This document shows positions 1 through 7,041 of a stretch of DNA of 64,000 nucleotides, one piece after another (position 1 is the first letter of the stretch; each line of letters begins with the position of its first letter). Made by a program: the position numbers and the translations under genes. The notes under the pieces were generated by a model, which was not told the origin of the DNA, ran no database searches, and saw nothing but the letters and a program-made list of their open reading frames with translations. The stretch covers positions 3,844,001 through 3,908,000 of the forward strand of contig NZ_CP026304.1 of the NCBI RefSeq assembly GCF_003054555.1. The letters are read 5' to 3'. The DNA comes from Streptomyces lunaelactis. Its GTDB lineage: Bacteria > Actinomycetota > Actinomycetes > Streptomycetales > Streptomycetaceae.

Positions 1-148
1 CCGAGAGGTGCTGAAGCTGGGCAATGTCCTCGGGGTTCGTGAGCGGGGGGCCGTGCACGATGACCTCCCCCGTGTCCAGGTCTTCGTGCACGGACGGACA
101 TCCGCCGTTGCCGGACCCGGTTCCGTTGAACCGCAGCCTGCGCGTCAT
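1..148 (-). CDS. Small XRE-associated protein, N-terminal part (runs off the left edge)
   Basis: The ATG at 148 (minus) opens a frame of 49 codons that continues past base 1. It reads MTRRLRFNGTGSGNGGCPSV and then an acidic stretch ending in a VIVHGPPL motif. This matches a small acidic protein family that in Streptomyces sits beside DUF6879 and XRE-DUF5753 regulator genes. The gene at 38248-38460 has the same layout: a CP-containing N-terminus, an acidic patch, then a V-[VI]-[QH]-G motif. That second copy lies directly upstream of such a pair. The biochemical role is unknown, and the partner genes would be expected just left of this window. The family call rests on pattern recognition, not on a search. 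Confidence 0.7.
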   Translation of the reverse strand, partial: MTRRLRFNGTGSGNGGCPSVHEDLDTGEVIVHGPPLTNPEDIAQLQHLS

Positions 149-310
149 TGTCGTCTCCCTCGCGCTGAGTGGTGTCCATTCAGCATTGCCGCGTCCCACT
201 GCCCTGGACACCGACTTCAGGAGAATACCCAGGAAAACTAAGTGAGTTGACGAGAATATTTGCGAAAACTGCATCCCTGGCCAGGTTGGTGATCCTTAGC
301 GTTTCGGGCC

Positions 311-505
311 ATGACGACCATGAGCGGGCCCGTGCACCTCAACACGCCTCTGCTGGAGCCGGCGCCAGTGGGCGGCTGCGACGTGTGCGCGGCGCTGGCC
401 CGTCAGCGTGAGGAAAACCGCCGCACGGGCGATATGTCGGCCGTCTCGGACGCGAACATCGAGATCCGGCGGCACAGTGGTCCGGAGCACCGGCGGCGCA
501 CGTGA
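311..505 (+). CDS. Small conserved hypothetical protein with a CDVC motif
   Basis: This gene encodes 64 residues from the ATG at 311; an in-frame ATG at 320 is an alternative start. A CDVC pair near residues 23-26 is followed by a charged helix (ALARQREENRRTGDMSAV) and a basic tail. The protein looks like a small streptomycete family often found near XRE/DUF397-type regulator genes. Its stop codon overlaps the GTG start of the next gene (GTGA), so the two are probably translationally coupled. It diverges from the small-protein gene at 1-148 across about 160 bp. I cannot assign a function. The CxxC could bind a metal or act in a disulfide, but that is inference. Confidence 0.65.
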   Translation: MTTMSGPVHLNTPLLEPAPVGGCDVCAALARQREENRRTGDMSAVSDANIEIRRHSGPEHRRRT

Positions 506-684
506 CCCCGCCCGCCCCGCCGCCAGAGCAGGACGGCCCGTACACCGACTCCCCTTCGGGATGGTGGTCGGCGTACAGCGGCGCGCTGGATGTGGCCTCC
601 GGGGTCGTCTACCTGCCTCCCACGGCCGACCTCCCCCCGTGCCCATTCCCCTGCGAGCGGTGCCGGGTACGGGGGAAGCAGTGA
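502..684 (+). CDS. Small hypothetical protein with C-terminal CPFPCERC cysteines
   Basis: This gene encodes 60 residues from a GTG at 502 that overlaps the preceding stop codon by 4 bases. The N-terminus is proline-rich. The middle is aromatic (SGWWSAYSGALD) and the C-terminus has three cysteines in CPFPCERC. It has no signal peptide or membrane segment. It is coupled to the CDVC protein at 311-505, and both carry closely spaced cysteines, so they may share one function, for example joint metal binding. No function is known to me. Coding status is supported by the overlap, the low stop density and codon usage, but the protein is very short. Confidence 0.5.
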   Translation: MTPPAPPPEQDGPYTDSPSGWWSAYSGALDVASGVVYLPPTADLPPCPFPCERCRVRGKQ

Positions 685-834
685 CCGAGACTTGCCTGCC
701 CACCTGGCTGATTCGAATATTCAAAGCACAGTGGACGCACCCGAGTTGGCCTGCGGGGCACAAGCGGCCATTGCCCGCCGCGCGCAATCATTTGCCCGCC
801 GGCGTGAAATCCGGCCTCGCCGGCGAAACTCAGC

Positions 835-928
835 CCCTCCGGCGTTTGAGGAGCGGGGCTTGGGGCGGAGCCCCAACAAGGGCCCCGCCTGCGTTTGAGG
901 CGCGGGGGTCCGGGGGCAGAGCCCCCGG
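835..928. repeat. Dispersed intergenic repeat with two hairpins, possible terminator
   Basis: Two diverged copies of a unit (GCGTTTGAGG, then a G-rich run, then a hairpin) lie in tandem. The first hairpin (860-876) is TTGGGGC, loop GGA, GCCCCAA. The second (910-928) is CCGGGGGC, loop AGA, GCCCCCGG. A closely similar unit recurs at 19951-19990. Such elements are common between Streptomyces genes. Here the unit lies between the rightward gene ending at 684 and the leftward gene ending at 936, so a shared transcription terminator is the simplest role. No T-run follows either hairpin. Confidence 0.6.
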
Positions 929-935
929 GTAAGGC

Positions 936-1448
936 CTACGGCTCGGGCGTCACGTAGTACGAGGCGAACGCCGCGAGGATCTCCTCCTCCGTGATCCTGC
1001 CGTCACCGTCCGCGTCCAGCGCCTTCCCCACCTTGACCGCGAGACCGGGATCCACCCCCAGGACCCGCAGCACCCGCTCGGCCGCGGACGGGGTCACGCC
1101 CCCGCCGTCCTCGTCGGCGATGGCGATCACGGCATGGAGAAAGGGGCGGGCGATCTCGGCGAATCGCTGGGGATTGTCGCGCAGTCTCTTCACCGCACCC
1201 GTGATGAACTCCTGGCGGGTGACCCGCTGGTCCCCGTCCACATCGGCGATTCCGGCCATGCCCTGCCAGAACGCCTCCGCGCCGCTGTACAGGGCCTGGC
1301 CCTTGTCGCAGCGTGCGGCTGTGGAGAACTCGGCCAACAGTGCGGCCGCGGCCCCGCTGAAGTCCTCACGGTCGATATAGCCATTGCCGTCCTGGTCGAA
1401 GGCGGCGAAGCGGGAAGCGATCTTGCGCTCGTACTCTGCGCTGTCCAT
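936..1448 (-). CDS. EF-hand calcium-binding protein (calexcitin-like)
   Basis: This is a 170-residue protein with four EF-hand loops. Loop 1 (residues 18-29, DQDGNGYIDRED) ends in Asp. Loop 2 (69-80, DVDGDQRVTRQE) and loop 4 (145-156, DADGDGRITEEE) are canonical. Loop 3 (112-123) is degenerate, with Ala where the bidentate Glu should be. There is no signal peptide, so it probably buffers or senses cytosolic calcium. The start at 1448 was chosen over an upstream Met at 1508 because the usual N-terminus is MDSAEYERK and the extension is basic and low-complexity. It lies 60 bp downstream of the STAS gene on the same strand and may be co-transcribed with it. Confidence 0.88.
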   Translation of the reverse strand: MDSAEYERKIASRFAAFDQDGNGYIDREDFSGAAAALLAEFSTAARCDKGQALYSGAEAFWQGMAGIADVDGDQRVTRQEFITGAVKRLRDNPQRFAEIARPFLHAVIAIADEDGGGVTPSAAERVLRVLGVDPGLAVKVGKALDADGDGRITEEEILAAFASYYVTPEP

Positions 1449-1508
1449 GCGGCCGAGGGTACGACTCCGGGCGCTGACGCGTGCAAGTACTGCGCCAAGT
1501 CTCCGCAA

Positions 1509-1880
1509 TTACGCGGAGAGGGGCTCCGCCTCGTCGTCGACGGCCGCGCCCGCGTCCGCGTACACCTCGAAGAGCCGGCGCACCCCGAGCGCGGCCAGGA
1601 CCCGGTTGACGTGCGAGCCGTCCCCCGCGCCCCGGGCAGGGAGTATCAGCCGCAGCCTGCCCCGGCAGGAGCGCAGCAGCCGGCGGGCGGCGATCAGCAC
1701 GCCGACGCCGCTGGAGTCGCAGAAGAGCACTTCGGAGAGGTCGAGCACGAGATCGCGGCGGCCGGCGGCGACCGCGCCATGGACGTGCTGGCGGACCACG
1801 GGCGAGGACACGAGGTCCAGCTCGCCGCGGACGTGCAGCACGGTCCACACGCCCTGCCGGGTCTCGTCCACCTTGAGCAT
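1509..1880 (-). CDS. STAS-domain anti-sigma factor antagonist
   Basis: This 123-residue single STAS domain begins MLKVDETRQGVWTVLHVRGE. The conserved phosphorylation-loop signature is LSEVLFCDSSGVGVL, with the DSS serines at the position phosphorylated by anti-sigma kinases in the SpoIIAA/RsbV family. The start at 1880 has an AGGAGAGG Shine-Dalgarno about 10 bases upstream; the GTG at 1883 is equally possible. The gene diverges from the sigma factor at 2140 across about 260 bp. Neighbourhood suggests partner switching with that sigma/anti-sigma pair. However, the anti-sigma candidate next door is a zinc-finger protein and not an HATPase kinase, so the real partner could be elsewhere. Confidence 0.85.
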   Translation of the reverse strand: MLKVDETRQGVWTVLHVRGELDLVSSPVVRQHVHGAVAAGRRDLVLDLSEVLFCDSSGVGVLIAARRLLRSCRGRLRLILPARGAGDGSHVNRVLAALGVRRLFEVYADAGAAVDDEAEPLSA

Positions 1881-2139
1881 CACGACCGGACCTCTCCTCC
1901 TGCCGATCCGGGGACGCGGCTGCCGACAAGCGGCCGCGAAGATCCGGAAGCTGTGGTTCCTTCGCGACTGCCCCGCCGCCCTCCCATGAAACACGATGCT
2001 CACAGCCGTCTCCGGGCGGTCCGCCTCCTATCATCCCGGCCACTCCGAGGGGCGCACTTGCCGCAAAGGGGCGTGCGTCCGGGGCCGCGCGCACTACATT
2101 CGAAGAGGCGGCAGGCACAGGGGCAAGCTTGGGGGCCGT

Positions 2140-2721
2140 ATGGCAAAGGACACACCACCGCGCCGGGACCGCAAGATGCAGCAGCGGCTCGCGCGGGGAG
2201 AGGCCGCTGCGCTCGGGGAGCTGTACGACAGGTTCGCCGCGCTCGTGCACAGCCTCGCCCACCGGGTGCTCGACGACGACGCGGCGGCCGACCAGGTCAC
2301 CCGCGAGGTCTTCGGCTACATCTGGGAGAACCCCGACGCGTACGACCCCAAGCAGGGCTCCATGCGCTCCTGGGTGGCCAGGCTCACCAACAGCCAGGCC
2401 GTGTACCGGCTGCGCCAGACCGAGGCCGCCGCGCTCGCCCTGGGCGGCGAGGGCACCACGGAGGAGCTGGAGCAGAAAGTGCGCAGGGCGGCGGTCGCCG
2501 CCCGCGCCGACTACATCGTGACCTCGATGCCCGCGCCCCTGCGGGCCGCGCTGGAGCTCGCGTACTTCCAGCGCAGGGACTACCGCCAGACCGCCGCCGA
2601 CCTCGGCGTCACCGAGGACGAGGCCAGGCGCCGGCTGCGGCTGGGGCTCCAGCTGCTGTCCACCGCCAATACGCGCCCGCTGGAGGGCTCCTCCCCGCCC
2701 GGATACGGACGTTCCCTGTGA
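2140..2721 (+). CDS. RNA polymerase sigma factor, ECF-like
   Basis: This is a 193-residue sigma-70 family protein with region 2 (about 20-90: ALGELYDRFAALVHSLAHRV, then EVFGYIWENPDAY) and region 4 (about 135-175: APLRAALELAYFQRRDYRQT, then AADLGVTEDEARRRLRLGL). Region 2 departs from typical ECF factors because it lacks the usual DxxQDVF/ExW core (here DQVTREVFGYIW). The ATG at 2140 follows a G-rich run without a strong Shine-Dalgarno. The stop codon overlaps the GTG of the next gene, the classic arrangement of a sigma factor with its cognate anti-sigma. Its regulon cannot be read from this window. Confidence 0.85.
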   Translation: MAKDTPPRRDRKMQQRLARGEAAALGELYDRFAALVHSLAHRVLDDDAAADQVTREVFGYIWENPDAYDPKQGSMRSWVARLTNSQAVYRLRQTEAAALALGGEGTTEELEQKVRRAAVAARADYIVTSMPAPLRAALELAYFQRRDYRQTAADLGVTEDEARRRLRLGLQLLSTANTRPLEGSSPPGYGRSL

Positions 2722-4025
2722 GCGGGCCGCTGGACGGCGGCCGGGGCGACGACGGCCACGACGGCCACGACGAGGTACGGGGCGTGCCGCGCATACCTGG
2801 ACCGCGCTCGGCGGCGGACGATCTGAATCCGGCCGCGCACCGGGGCCCGGCCCCGGGCTCGGTCCCGATTCCGCCGCCGCCCGCGAAGGCCGACGAACCC
2901 GCGGCCAGTGCCGAGGTCTATCGGGAGACGCCGTCCCACAGTGTGCTGAAGTCGCTGCTCGGCGCCTGGGCGCTGTCCGCCTGCTCCACCGAGGAGACCG
3001 CGGCCGTCGAGGCACACCTCGGCGACTGCGCGCCCTGTGCGGAAGAGGCCCTGCGGCTGCGCGACGCCGTCGCCCTGCTGCACACCGACCGTGATCTGGA
3101 CCTCGACCCGCTGCTGCGCTTCCGGGTGCTGGAGAACTGCCTGGGCCGCAGGCCCGCCCGTATCCCGGTGCCCACCTGGGCGAATCCGTACGACGCCGAG
3201 TCAGCGCGGCTCGACGCACTGCTGCGGGACATCGGCGACGCGGAGTGGCATGCGCCGGTACGTCTCAAGTGGTTCGAGGGCGAACGGCAGGTGAGCCGCA
3301 GAACGACCGTCGCCGGCGTCATGGGGCATCTGATGAGCGTCGACGGGCTGGTCGCAAGCGCGCTCGGGCTGGACGATCCCCTCGGGCCGGACGCGCCGAG
3401 CGCGCCCACGGAACGCACGGAGGCGTTCTGGCGGACGGCGGACCTGCCGCCGACCCGCACGATCCGCGAGCCGTGGCGCGACCAGAGCCACACACTGATC
3501 CGTACGGTCTCCTTCGCGGGCCGCGGAGTCGCCGAACTGTCCGTTTCGTACGGCGACTTCGCCCTTCCGCTGCGGGACTCCATGCTGGACCGCGCCTTCG
3601 AGTGCTGGATGCACGCGGGCGACATCGCGAATGCGGTGGACTATCCGTACGAGCCGCCGAGCGGATCGCATCTGCACCGGATGATCGACCTGGCGGCCAG
3701 ACTGCTGCCCGCCGCGCTCGCGGACCGCAGGCGCGCGGGCCTCGCCGGACCCGCCAGACATCTCGTCCAGGCGGGCGCGCCTGGACGGTCACTGCATCTG
3801 GAGGTCGAGGGCTCGGGCGGCGGGAACTGGTACATCGCCCTGGACTCACCGGCCGCGGTCGGCTCGGCGGACCGGTCGGTGGCTCAAGTGGCGCTGGACG
3901 GCGTGGAGTTCTGCCGTCTGGTGGCGGGCCATGTCTCACCGGAGGAGGCAGCGGCGGGCCAGGACGGGGACCGGGAGGCGATCCGGGACGTGCTGTTCGC
4001 GGCGGCGTCGCTGAGCAGGCTGTAG
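2718..4025 (+). CDS. Soluble zinc-finger anti-sigma candidate fused to a mycothiol-isomerase-like domain
   Basis: This 435-residue protein starts at a GTG overlapping the sigma-factor stop by 4 bases. Residues 1-70 are a disordered, Gly/Asp/Pro-rich leader. A ZAS-type motif HxxxCxxC follows (His100, Cys104, Cys107 in EAHLGDCAPC), as in RsrA-like redox or zinc anti-sigma factors. The rest resembles the DinB/MDMPI fold (maleylpyruvate isomerase N-terminal type), with WHAPVRLKWFEG and VAGVMGHLMSVDGLVAS segments. No membrane helix is visible, so it should be cytosolic. Overlap and motif point to control of the adjacent sigma factor. A mycothiol- or thiol-responsive sensing role is inference. Confidence 0.78.
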   Translation: MSGPLDGGRGDDGHDGHDEVRGVPRIPGPRSAADDLNPAAHRGPAPGSVPIPPPPAKADEPAASAEVYRETPSHSVLKSLLGAWALSACSTEETAAVEAHLGDCAPCAEEALRLRDAVALLHTDRDLDLDPLLRFRVLENCLGRRPARIPVPTWANPYDAESARLDALLRDIGDAEWHAPVRLKWFEGERQVSRRTTVAGVMGHLMSVDGLVASALGLDDPLGPDAPSAPTERTEAFWRTADLPPTRTIREPWRDQSHTLIRTVSFAGRGVAELSVSYGDFALPLRDSMLDRAFECWMHAGDIANAVDYPYEPPSGSHLHRMIDLAARLLPAALADRRRAGLAGPARHLVQAGAPGRSLHLEVEGSGGGNWYIALDSPAAVGSADRSVAQVALDGVEFCRLVAGHVSPEEAAAGQDGDREAIRDVLFAAASLSRL

Positions 4026-4047
4026 CCCGGGACCTCTGCGCCCCTGT

Positions 4048-4899
4048 CTAGCCGAAGACGACGGTGCGGCGGCCGTTCAGCAGGATCCGGTGCTCGGCAT
4101 GCCACTTCACCGCGCGCGCCAGCGCCCGGCACTCCACATCGCGGCCGACCGCGACCAGCTGCTCGGGGGTGACCTCGTGGCCGACCCGTTCGACCTCCTG
4201 CTCGATGATCGGGCCCTCGTCGAGGTCGGCCGTCACATAGTGCGCCGTCGCGCCGATCAGCTTCACGCCCCGGTCGTGCGCCTGGTGGTACGGCTTCGCG
4301 CCCTTGAAGCTCGGCAGGAAGGAGTGGTGGATATTGATGATCCGGCCGCTCAGCTGCTTGCACAGATCGTCCGAGATCACCTGCATATAGCGGGCGAGCA
4401 CCACCAGCTCGACATTCTCGGTGCGCACCAGCTCGAGCACCTGCGCCTCGGCGGCGGCCTTCGTGTCCTTGGTGACCGGAATGTGATGGAAGGGGATGTC
4501 GTACGAGGCGACGAGCTCGGCGAAGTCCGTGTGGTTGGAGACGACCGCCGCGATCTCGACCGGCAGCGCGCCGGTCCTGGAGCGGAAGAGCAGGTCGTTC
4601 AGGCAGTGCCCGAACTTGCTGACCATCAGGATGATCCGCATCGGCTCGTCGGCGAGGTGGATCTGCCAGTCCATCCGGAAGGCGTCCCCGACGGCGGCGA
4701 AGCCGGCCTGGAGCTTCTCCACGGTCACCGGCGCCTCCGCCGAGAAGTGGACCCGCATGAAGAACAGACCCGTGCCCCGGTCCCCGAACTGCTGACTGTC
4801 CTCGATGTTGCAGCCGGTGATGAAGAGATAACTCGACACGGCGTGCACGATGCCCTGTCTGTCCGGGCAGGAGAGCGTCAGGACGTACTGGTCGGTCAT
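4048..4899 (-). CDS. purU: Formyltetrahydrofolate deformylase
   Basis: This 283-residue enzyme hydrolyses 10-formyl-THF to THF and formate, balancing one-carbon pools and feeding formate to purine synthesis. An N-terminal ACT domain (about residues 5-85, YVLTLSCPDRQGIVHAVSSY) is followed by the formyltransferase fold. It has the catalytic Asn/His in IINIHHSFLPSFKGAKPYHQ and the downstream VTADLDEGPII region. Length and domain order match the family. It converges with the anti-sigma gene at a 22-bp gap, and about 95 bp separate it from the upstream gene on the same strand. Identification is secure. Confidence 0.95.
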   Translation of the reverse strand: MTDQYVLTLSCPDRQGIVHAVSSYLFITGCNIEDSQQFGDRGTGLFFMRVHFSAEAPVTVEKLQAGFAAVGDAFRMDWQIHLADEPMRIILMVSKFGHCLNDLLFRSRTGALPVEIAAVVSNHTDFAELVASYDIPFHHIPVTKDTKAAAEAQVLELVRTENVELVVLARYMQVISDDLCKQLSGRIINIHHSFLPSFKGAKPYHQAHDRGVKLIGATAHYVTADLDEGPIIEQEVERVGHEVTPEQLVAVGRDVECRALARAVKWHAEHRILLNGRRTVVFG

Positions 4900-4994
4900 C
4901 CTCGTAGCCTGCCATATCCGCCGGTCCCGGCCGGACCTCGTCCGTCAGGCGGACCCGGACGGACCCAGAGGGACCCAGAGGGACCTGGGCGGGC

Positions 4995-5441
4995 TCAGGC
5001 GGTCCGGGTCATGATGCGCAGAACATCCAGCGAGCGCGGCGGGGTGTCCGGGTCCTCGCCGTCGCTGTCCGCCAGCCGTACGTGTGCCTCGCGGGCGGCC
5101 CGTACGGCCTCCGGCCAGCCATGGTGTTCCAGATAGGCGGAGACGGGAGCGTCGGCGCCCACCTGGTGCATGATCCGCAGCACGCGCAGGACGGCGACAT
5201 CGACGAGGGCGGCCTCGCCCGAGTCGCGGAAGATCGTCCCGACGTATTTCTCCGCGGACCAGTTGTCCAGCCAGGTGTCCTCGACCAGGCGGTACACGGC
5301 GTCGGTGACGTCGCCGTACCCCTCGCGGCCGGCCAGCCAGCACTCCTCGTGGAAGACGGGATCGGAAAGCATGTGCAGCGCCGAGCGCACATTGCTGCGC
5401 CAGCGCCACCAAGGCATGTCATTGAGCGGCATGCCGCCCAT
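4995..5441 (-). CDS. Conserved hypothetical protein (SCO4402-like)
   Basis: This is about 148 residues beginning MGGMPLNDMPWWRWRSNVRS. It is rich in Trp near the N-terminus, all-alpha in appearance, and has no signal peptide or membrane helix. It resembles a highly conserved streptomycete protein family of unknown function that sits next to purU, as it does here. No catalytic motif is obvious. The start is uncertain because no clear Shine-Dalgarno precedes 5441; an in-frame Met at 5432 or a longer form reaching 5546 is possible. The frame is certainly coding. Confidence 0.75.
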   Translation of the reverse strand: MGGMPLNDMPWWRWRSNVRSALHMLSDPVFHEECWLAGREGYGDVTDAVYRLVEDTWLDNWSAEKYVGTIFRDSGEAALVDVAVLRVLRIMHQVGADAPVSAYLEHHGWPEAVRAAREAHVRLADSDGEDPDTPPRSLDVLRIMTRTA

Positions 5442-5614
5442 GGTGGAGGAGCGACTGCCGCGACGGGAAGGGTTGACCTGACCTTGCTGCACGACGTCGA
5501 TCGTACGTTCCCCGCCCCGGCAGCTTCGCCGCCCCCCGTAATTCACTTCTCCGTCACTTCCCGTTGAACAACGGACACTGCTCCGTTACCCGGGAGGCGG
5601 AAATCTGCATAACC

Positions 5615-6958
5615 ATGACCGGTTGGCGACGTTCCTCCTCCCCCCGCCCCTCAAGGACCAGTTGGGTTCGCGCCGTATGTATGTCCACGGCTGTCGCGGC
5701 GGCCGGAACGTCGCTGGTCACCGGCTGCGGCGTGTTCCCTGGGGGCACGGGGGGCTCCAGGGAGCCCGTCACCGTCATGACGTTCGCCCCGATTGACACC
5801 CGTACGACGAACATGCCCGGTATGCCCGCCATGGCGAAGGCCTATGCCCGCTGGGCCAAGGCGAACGGCGGCCTCGACGGCCATGAGCTCCGGGTCATCA
5901 CCTGCAACGAGGAGAACACCCCCAGCGGAGCGGCCACCTGCGCCCGGCGGGCGGTCAAGGAGGGCGCGGTCGCCGTCGTCGGCTCGTACAGCCAGCACGG
6001 CGACGCCTTCATGGCCCCGCTGGAGGCCGCGGGCATCCCCTTCATCGGCGGATACGGCATTTCCGAGGAAGAGTTCAGCAGCTACCTCTCCTACCCCGTC
6101 AACGGCGGGCAGGCGGCGCTCCTGGCCGGCAACGGCCAGCAGCTCGCGGACGTCTGCGGCAAGGTCTCGCTGGTACGGCCCAACTCCCTGGCGGGCGACG
6201 AACTCCCCGGCCTCCTCAACGCCGGTCTGGCGCAGGGCAACGGGCGCGAGTCCACGGACATCCTGGCAGCGGAGGACGCGACCGACTTCACGGCGCAGGC
6301 CAAGCAGGCGCGCAAGAAGGCCGACGGACTGACCGGCTCCGGTACAGCGTCGGGTTCGGAGTCGGAGTCGGACGACCGTCCCGGCTGTGTCACGGCCGCG
6401 CTCGGCGACCGCACCGAGACCTTCGTCGACTCCTTCCGGCGACTGCCCGAGGACAACCGGAAGATCCGGATCTCCTCCGTCGTGGGCAGCGTCGGCCAGC
6501 CGCTCATCGACCGCACGGGCGGCCGCAACGGTCCGCTGGAGGGCGCGTACATCACCGGCTGGTACCCGGACGCGGCCGATCCGCGCTGGGGAGAGATGCA
6601 GAAGGTGATCCGTGCGCACGCCTTCGGCGACAACCTGATCGACTCGGCCGACGCGGGCGTACAGACCACCTGGATCGGGTACACCGTGCTGAAGACGGCC
6701 ATCAAGTCGCTCAACACGGATGAGATCACGCCGTCGAAGATCGCGCGGGCCCTCGACGACGGGGTGCGGGTGCCGACCGGCGGCCTCACGCCGACGCTGC
6801 GCTGGGACTACGACGACATGCTCGGCGCGCCCGGCTTCCCGCGGATCGTCAACCGGGGCGTGACGTTCCAAGTGGTTCGCGACGGACGGCTGGTGGCCCA
6901 GAAGCCGGGCTTCGTGGACGTCAGCAAGACGCTGTCGAAGTCCGCGTCCGAAGGCTGA
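5615..6958 (+). CDS. Lipoprotein substrate-binding protein, branched-chain amino acid ABC type
   Basis: This is a 447-residue extracytoplasmic protein. A signal peptide ends in the lipobox VTGC (SLVTGCGVFPGG), so it should be lipid-anchored outside the membrane. The body has the periplasmic-binding-protein type I fold of the LivJ/Peripla_BP_6 group (VTVMTFAPIDTRTTNMPG, EGAVAVVGSYSQHGDAFMAP, GAYITGWYPDAADPRWGEM). A Ser/Glu/Asp-rich linker interrupts it near residue 240. No permease or ATPase genes flank it, so it is an orphan binding protein. The ligand is unknown. The start at 5615 keeps a normal signal peptide; the upstream GGAGG is rather far (17 bases). Confidence 0.85.
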   Translation: MTGWRRSSSPRPSRTSWVRAVCMSTAVAAAGTSLVTGCGVFPGGTGGSREPVTVMTFAPIDTRTTNMPGMPAMAKAYARWAKANGGLDGHELRVITCNEENTPSGAATCARRAVKEGAVAVVGSYSQHGDAFMAPLEAAGIPFIGGYGISEEEFSSYLSYPVNGGQAALLAGNGQQLADVCGKVSLVRPNSLAGDELPGLLNAGLAQGNGRESTDILAAEDATDFTAQAKQARKKADGLTGSGTASGSESESDDRPGCVTAALGDRTETFVDSFRRLPEDNRKIRISSVVGSVGQPLIDRTGGRNGPLEGAYITGWYPDAADPRWGEMQKVIRAHAFGDNLIDSADAGVQTTWIGYTVLKTAIKSLNTDEITPSKIARALDDGVRVPTGGLTPTLRWDYDDMLGAPGFPRIVNRGVTFQVVRDGRLVAQKPGFVDVSKTLSKSASEG

Positions 6959-7001
6959 CGGAAGCGCCCCCTCGACTCGCGTCAGCTCTCAGATCCGGTC
7001 A

Positions 7002-7025
7002 GCGGGGCCGCCGTCGCGGCCCCGC
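7002..7025. terminator. Strong hairpin between converging genes
   Basis: A perfect 10-bp stem (GCGGGGCCGC / GCGGCCCCGC) closes a 4-base loop (CGTC). It lies between the binding-protein gene, which ends at 6958, and the leftward gene, which ends at 7042. It probably terminates transcription from both sides; no T-run follows on either strand. Confidence 0.7.
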
Positions 7026-7041
7026 CCGCTGAACCCCGCGA

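Noticed and set aside
1134..2717. Very long open frame on the plus strand running into the anti-sigma gene
   Set aside because: The part before 2718 is antisense to clear EF-hand and STAS genes and overlaps the sigma gene in another frame. It is a product of high GC.
1366..3219. Long minus-strand open frame opposite the sigma/anti-sigma genes
   Set aside because: Its translation is Arg/Pro/Ala-rich low-complexity and lies opposite well-supported genes.
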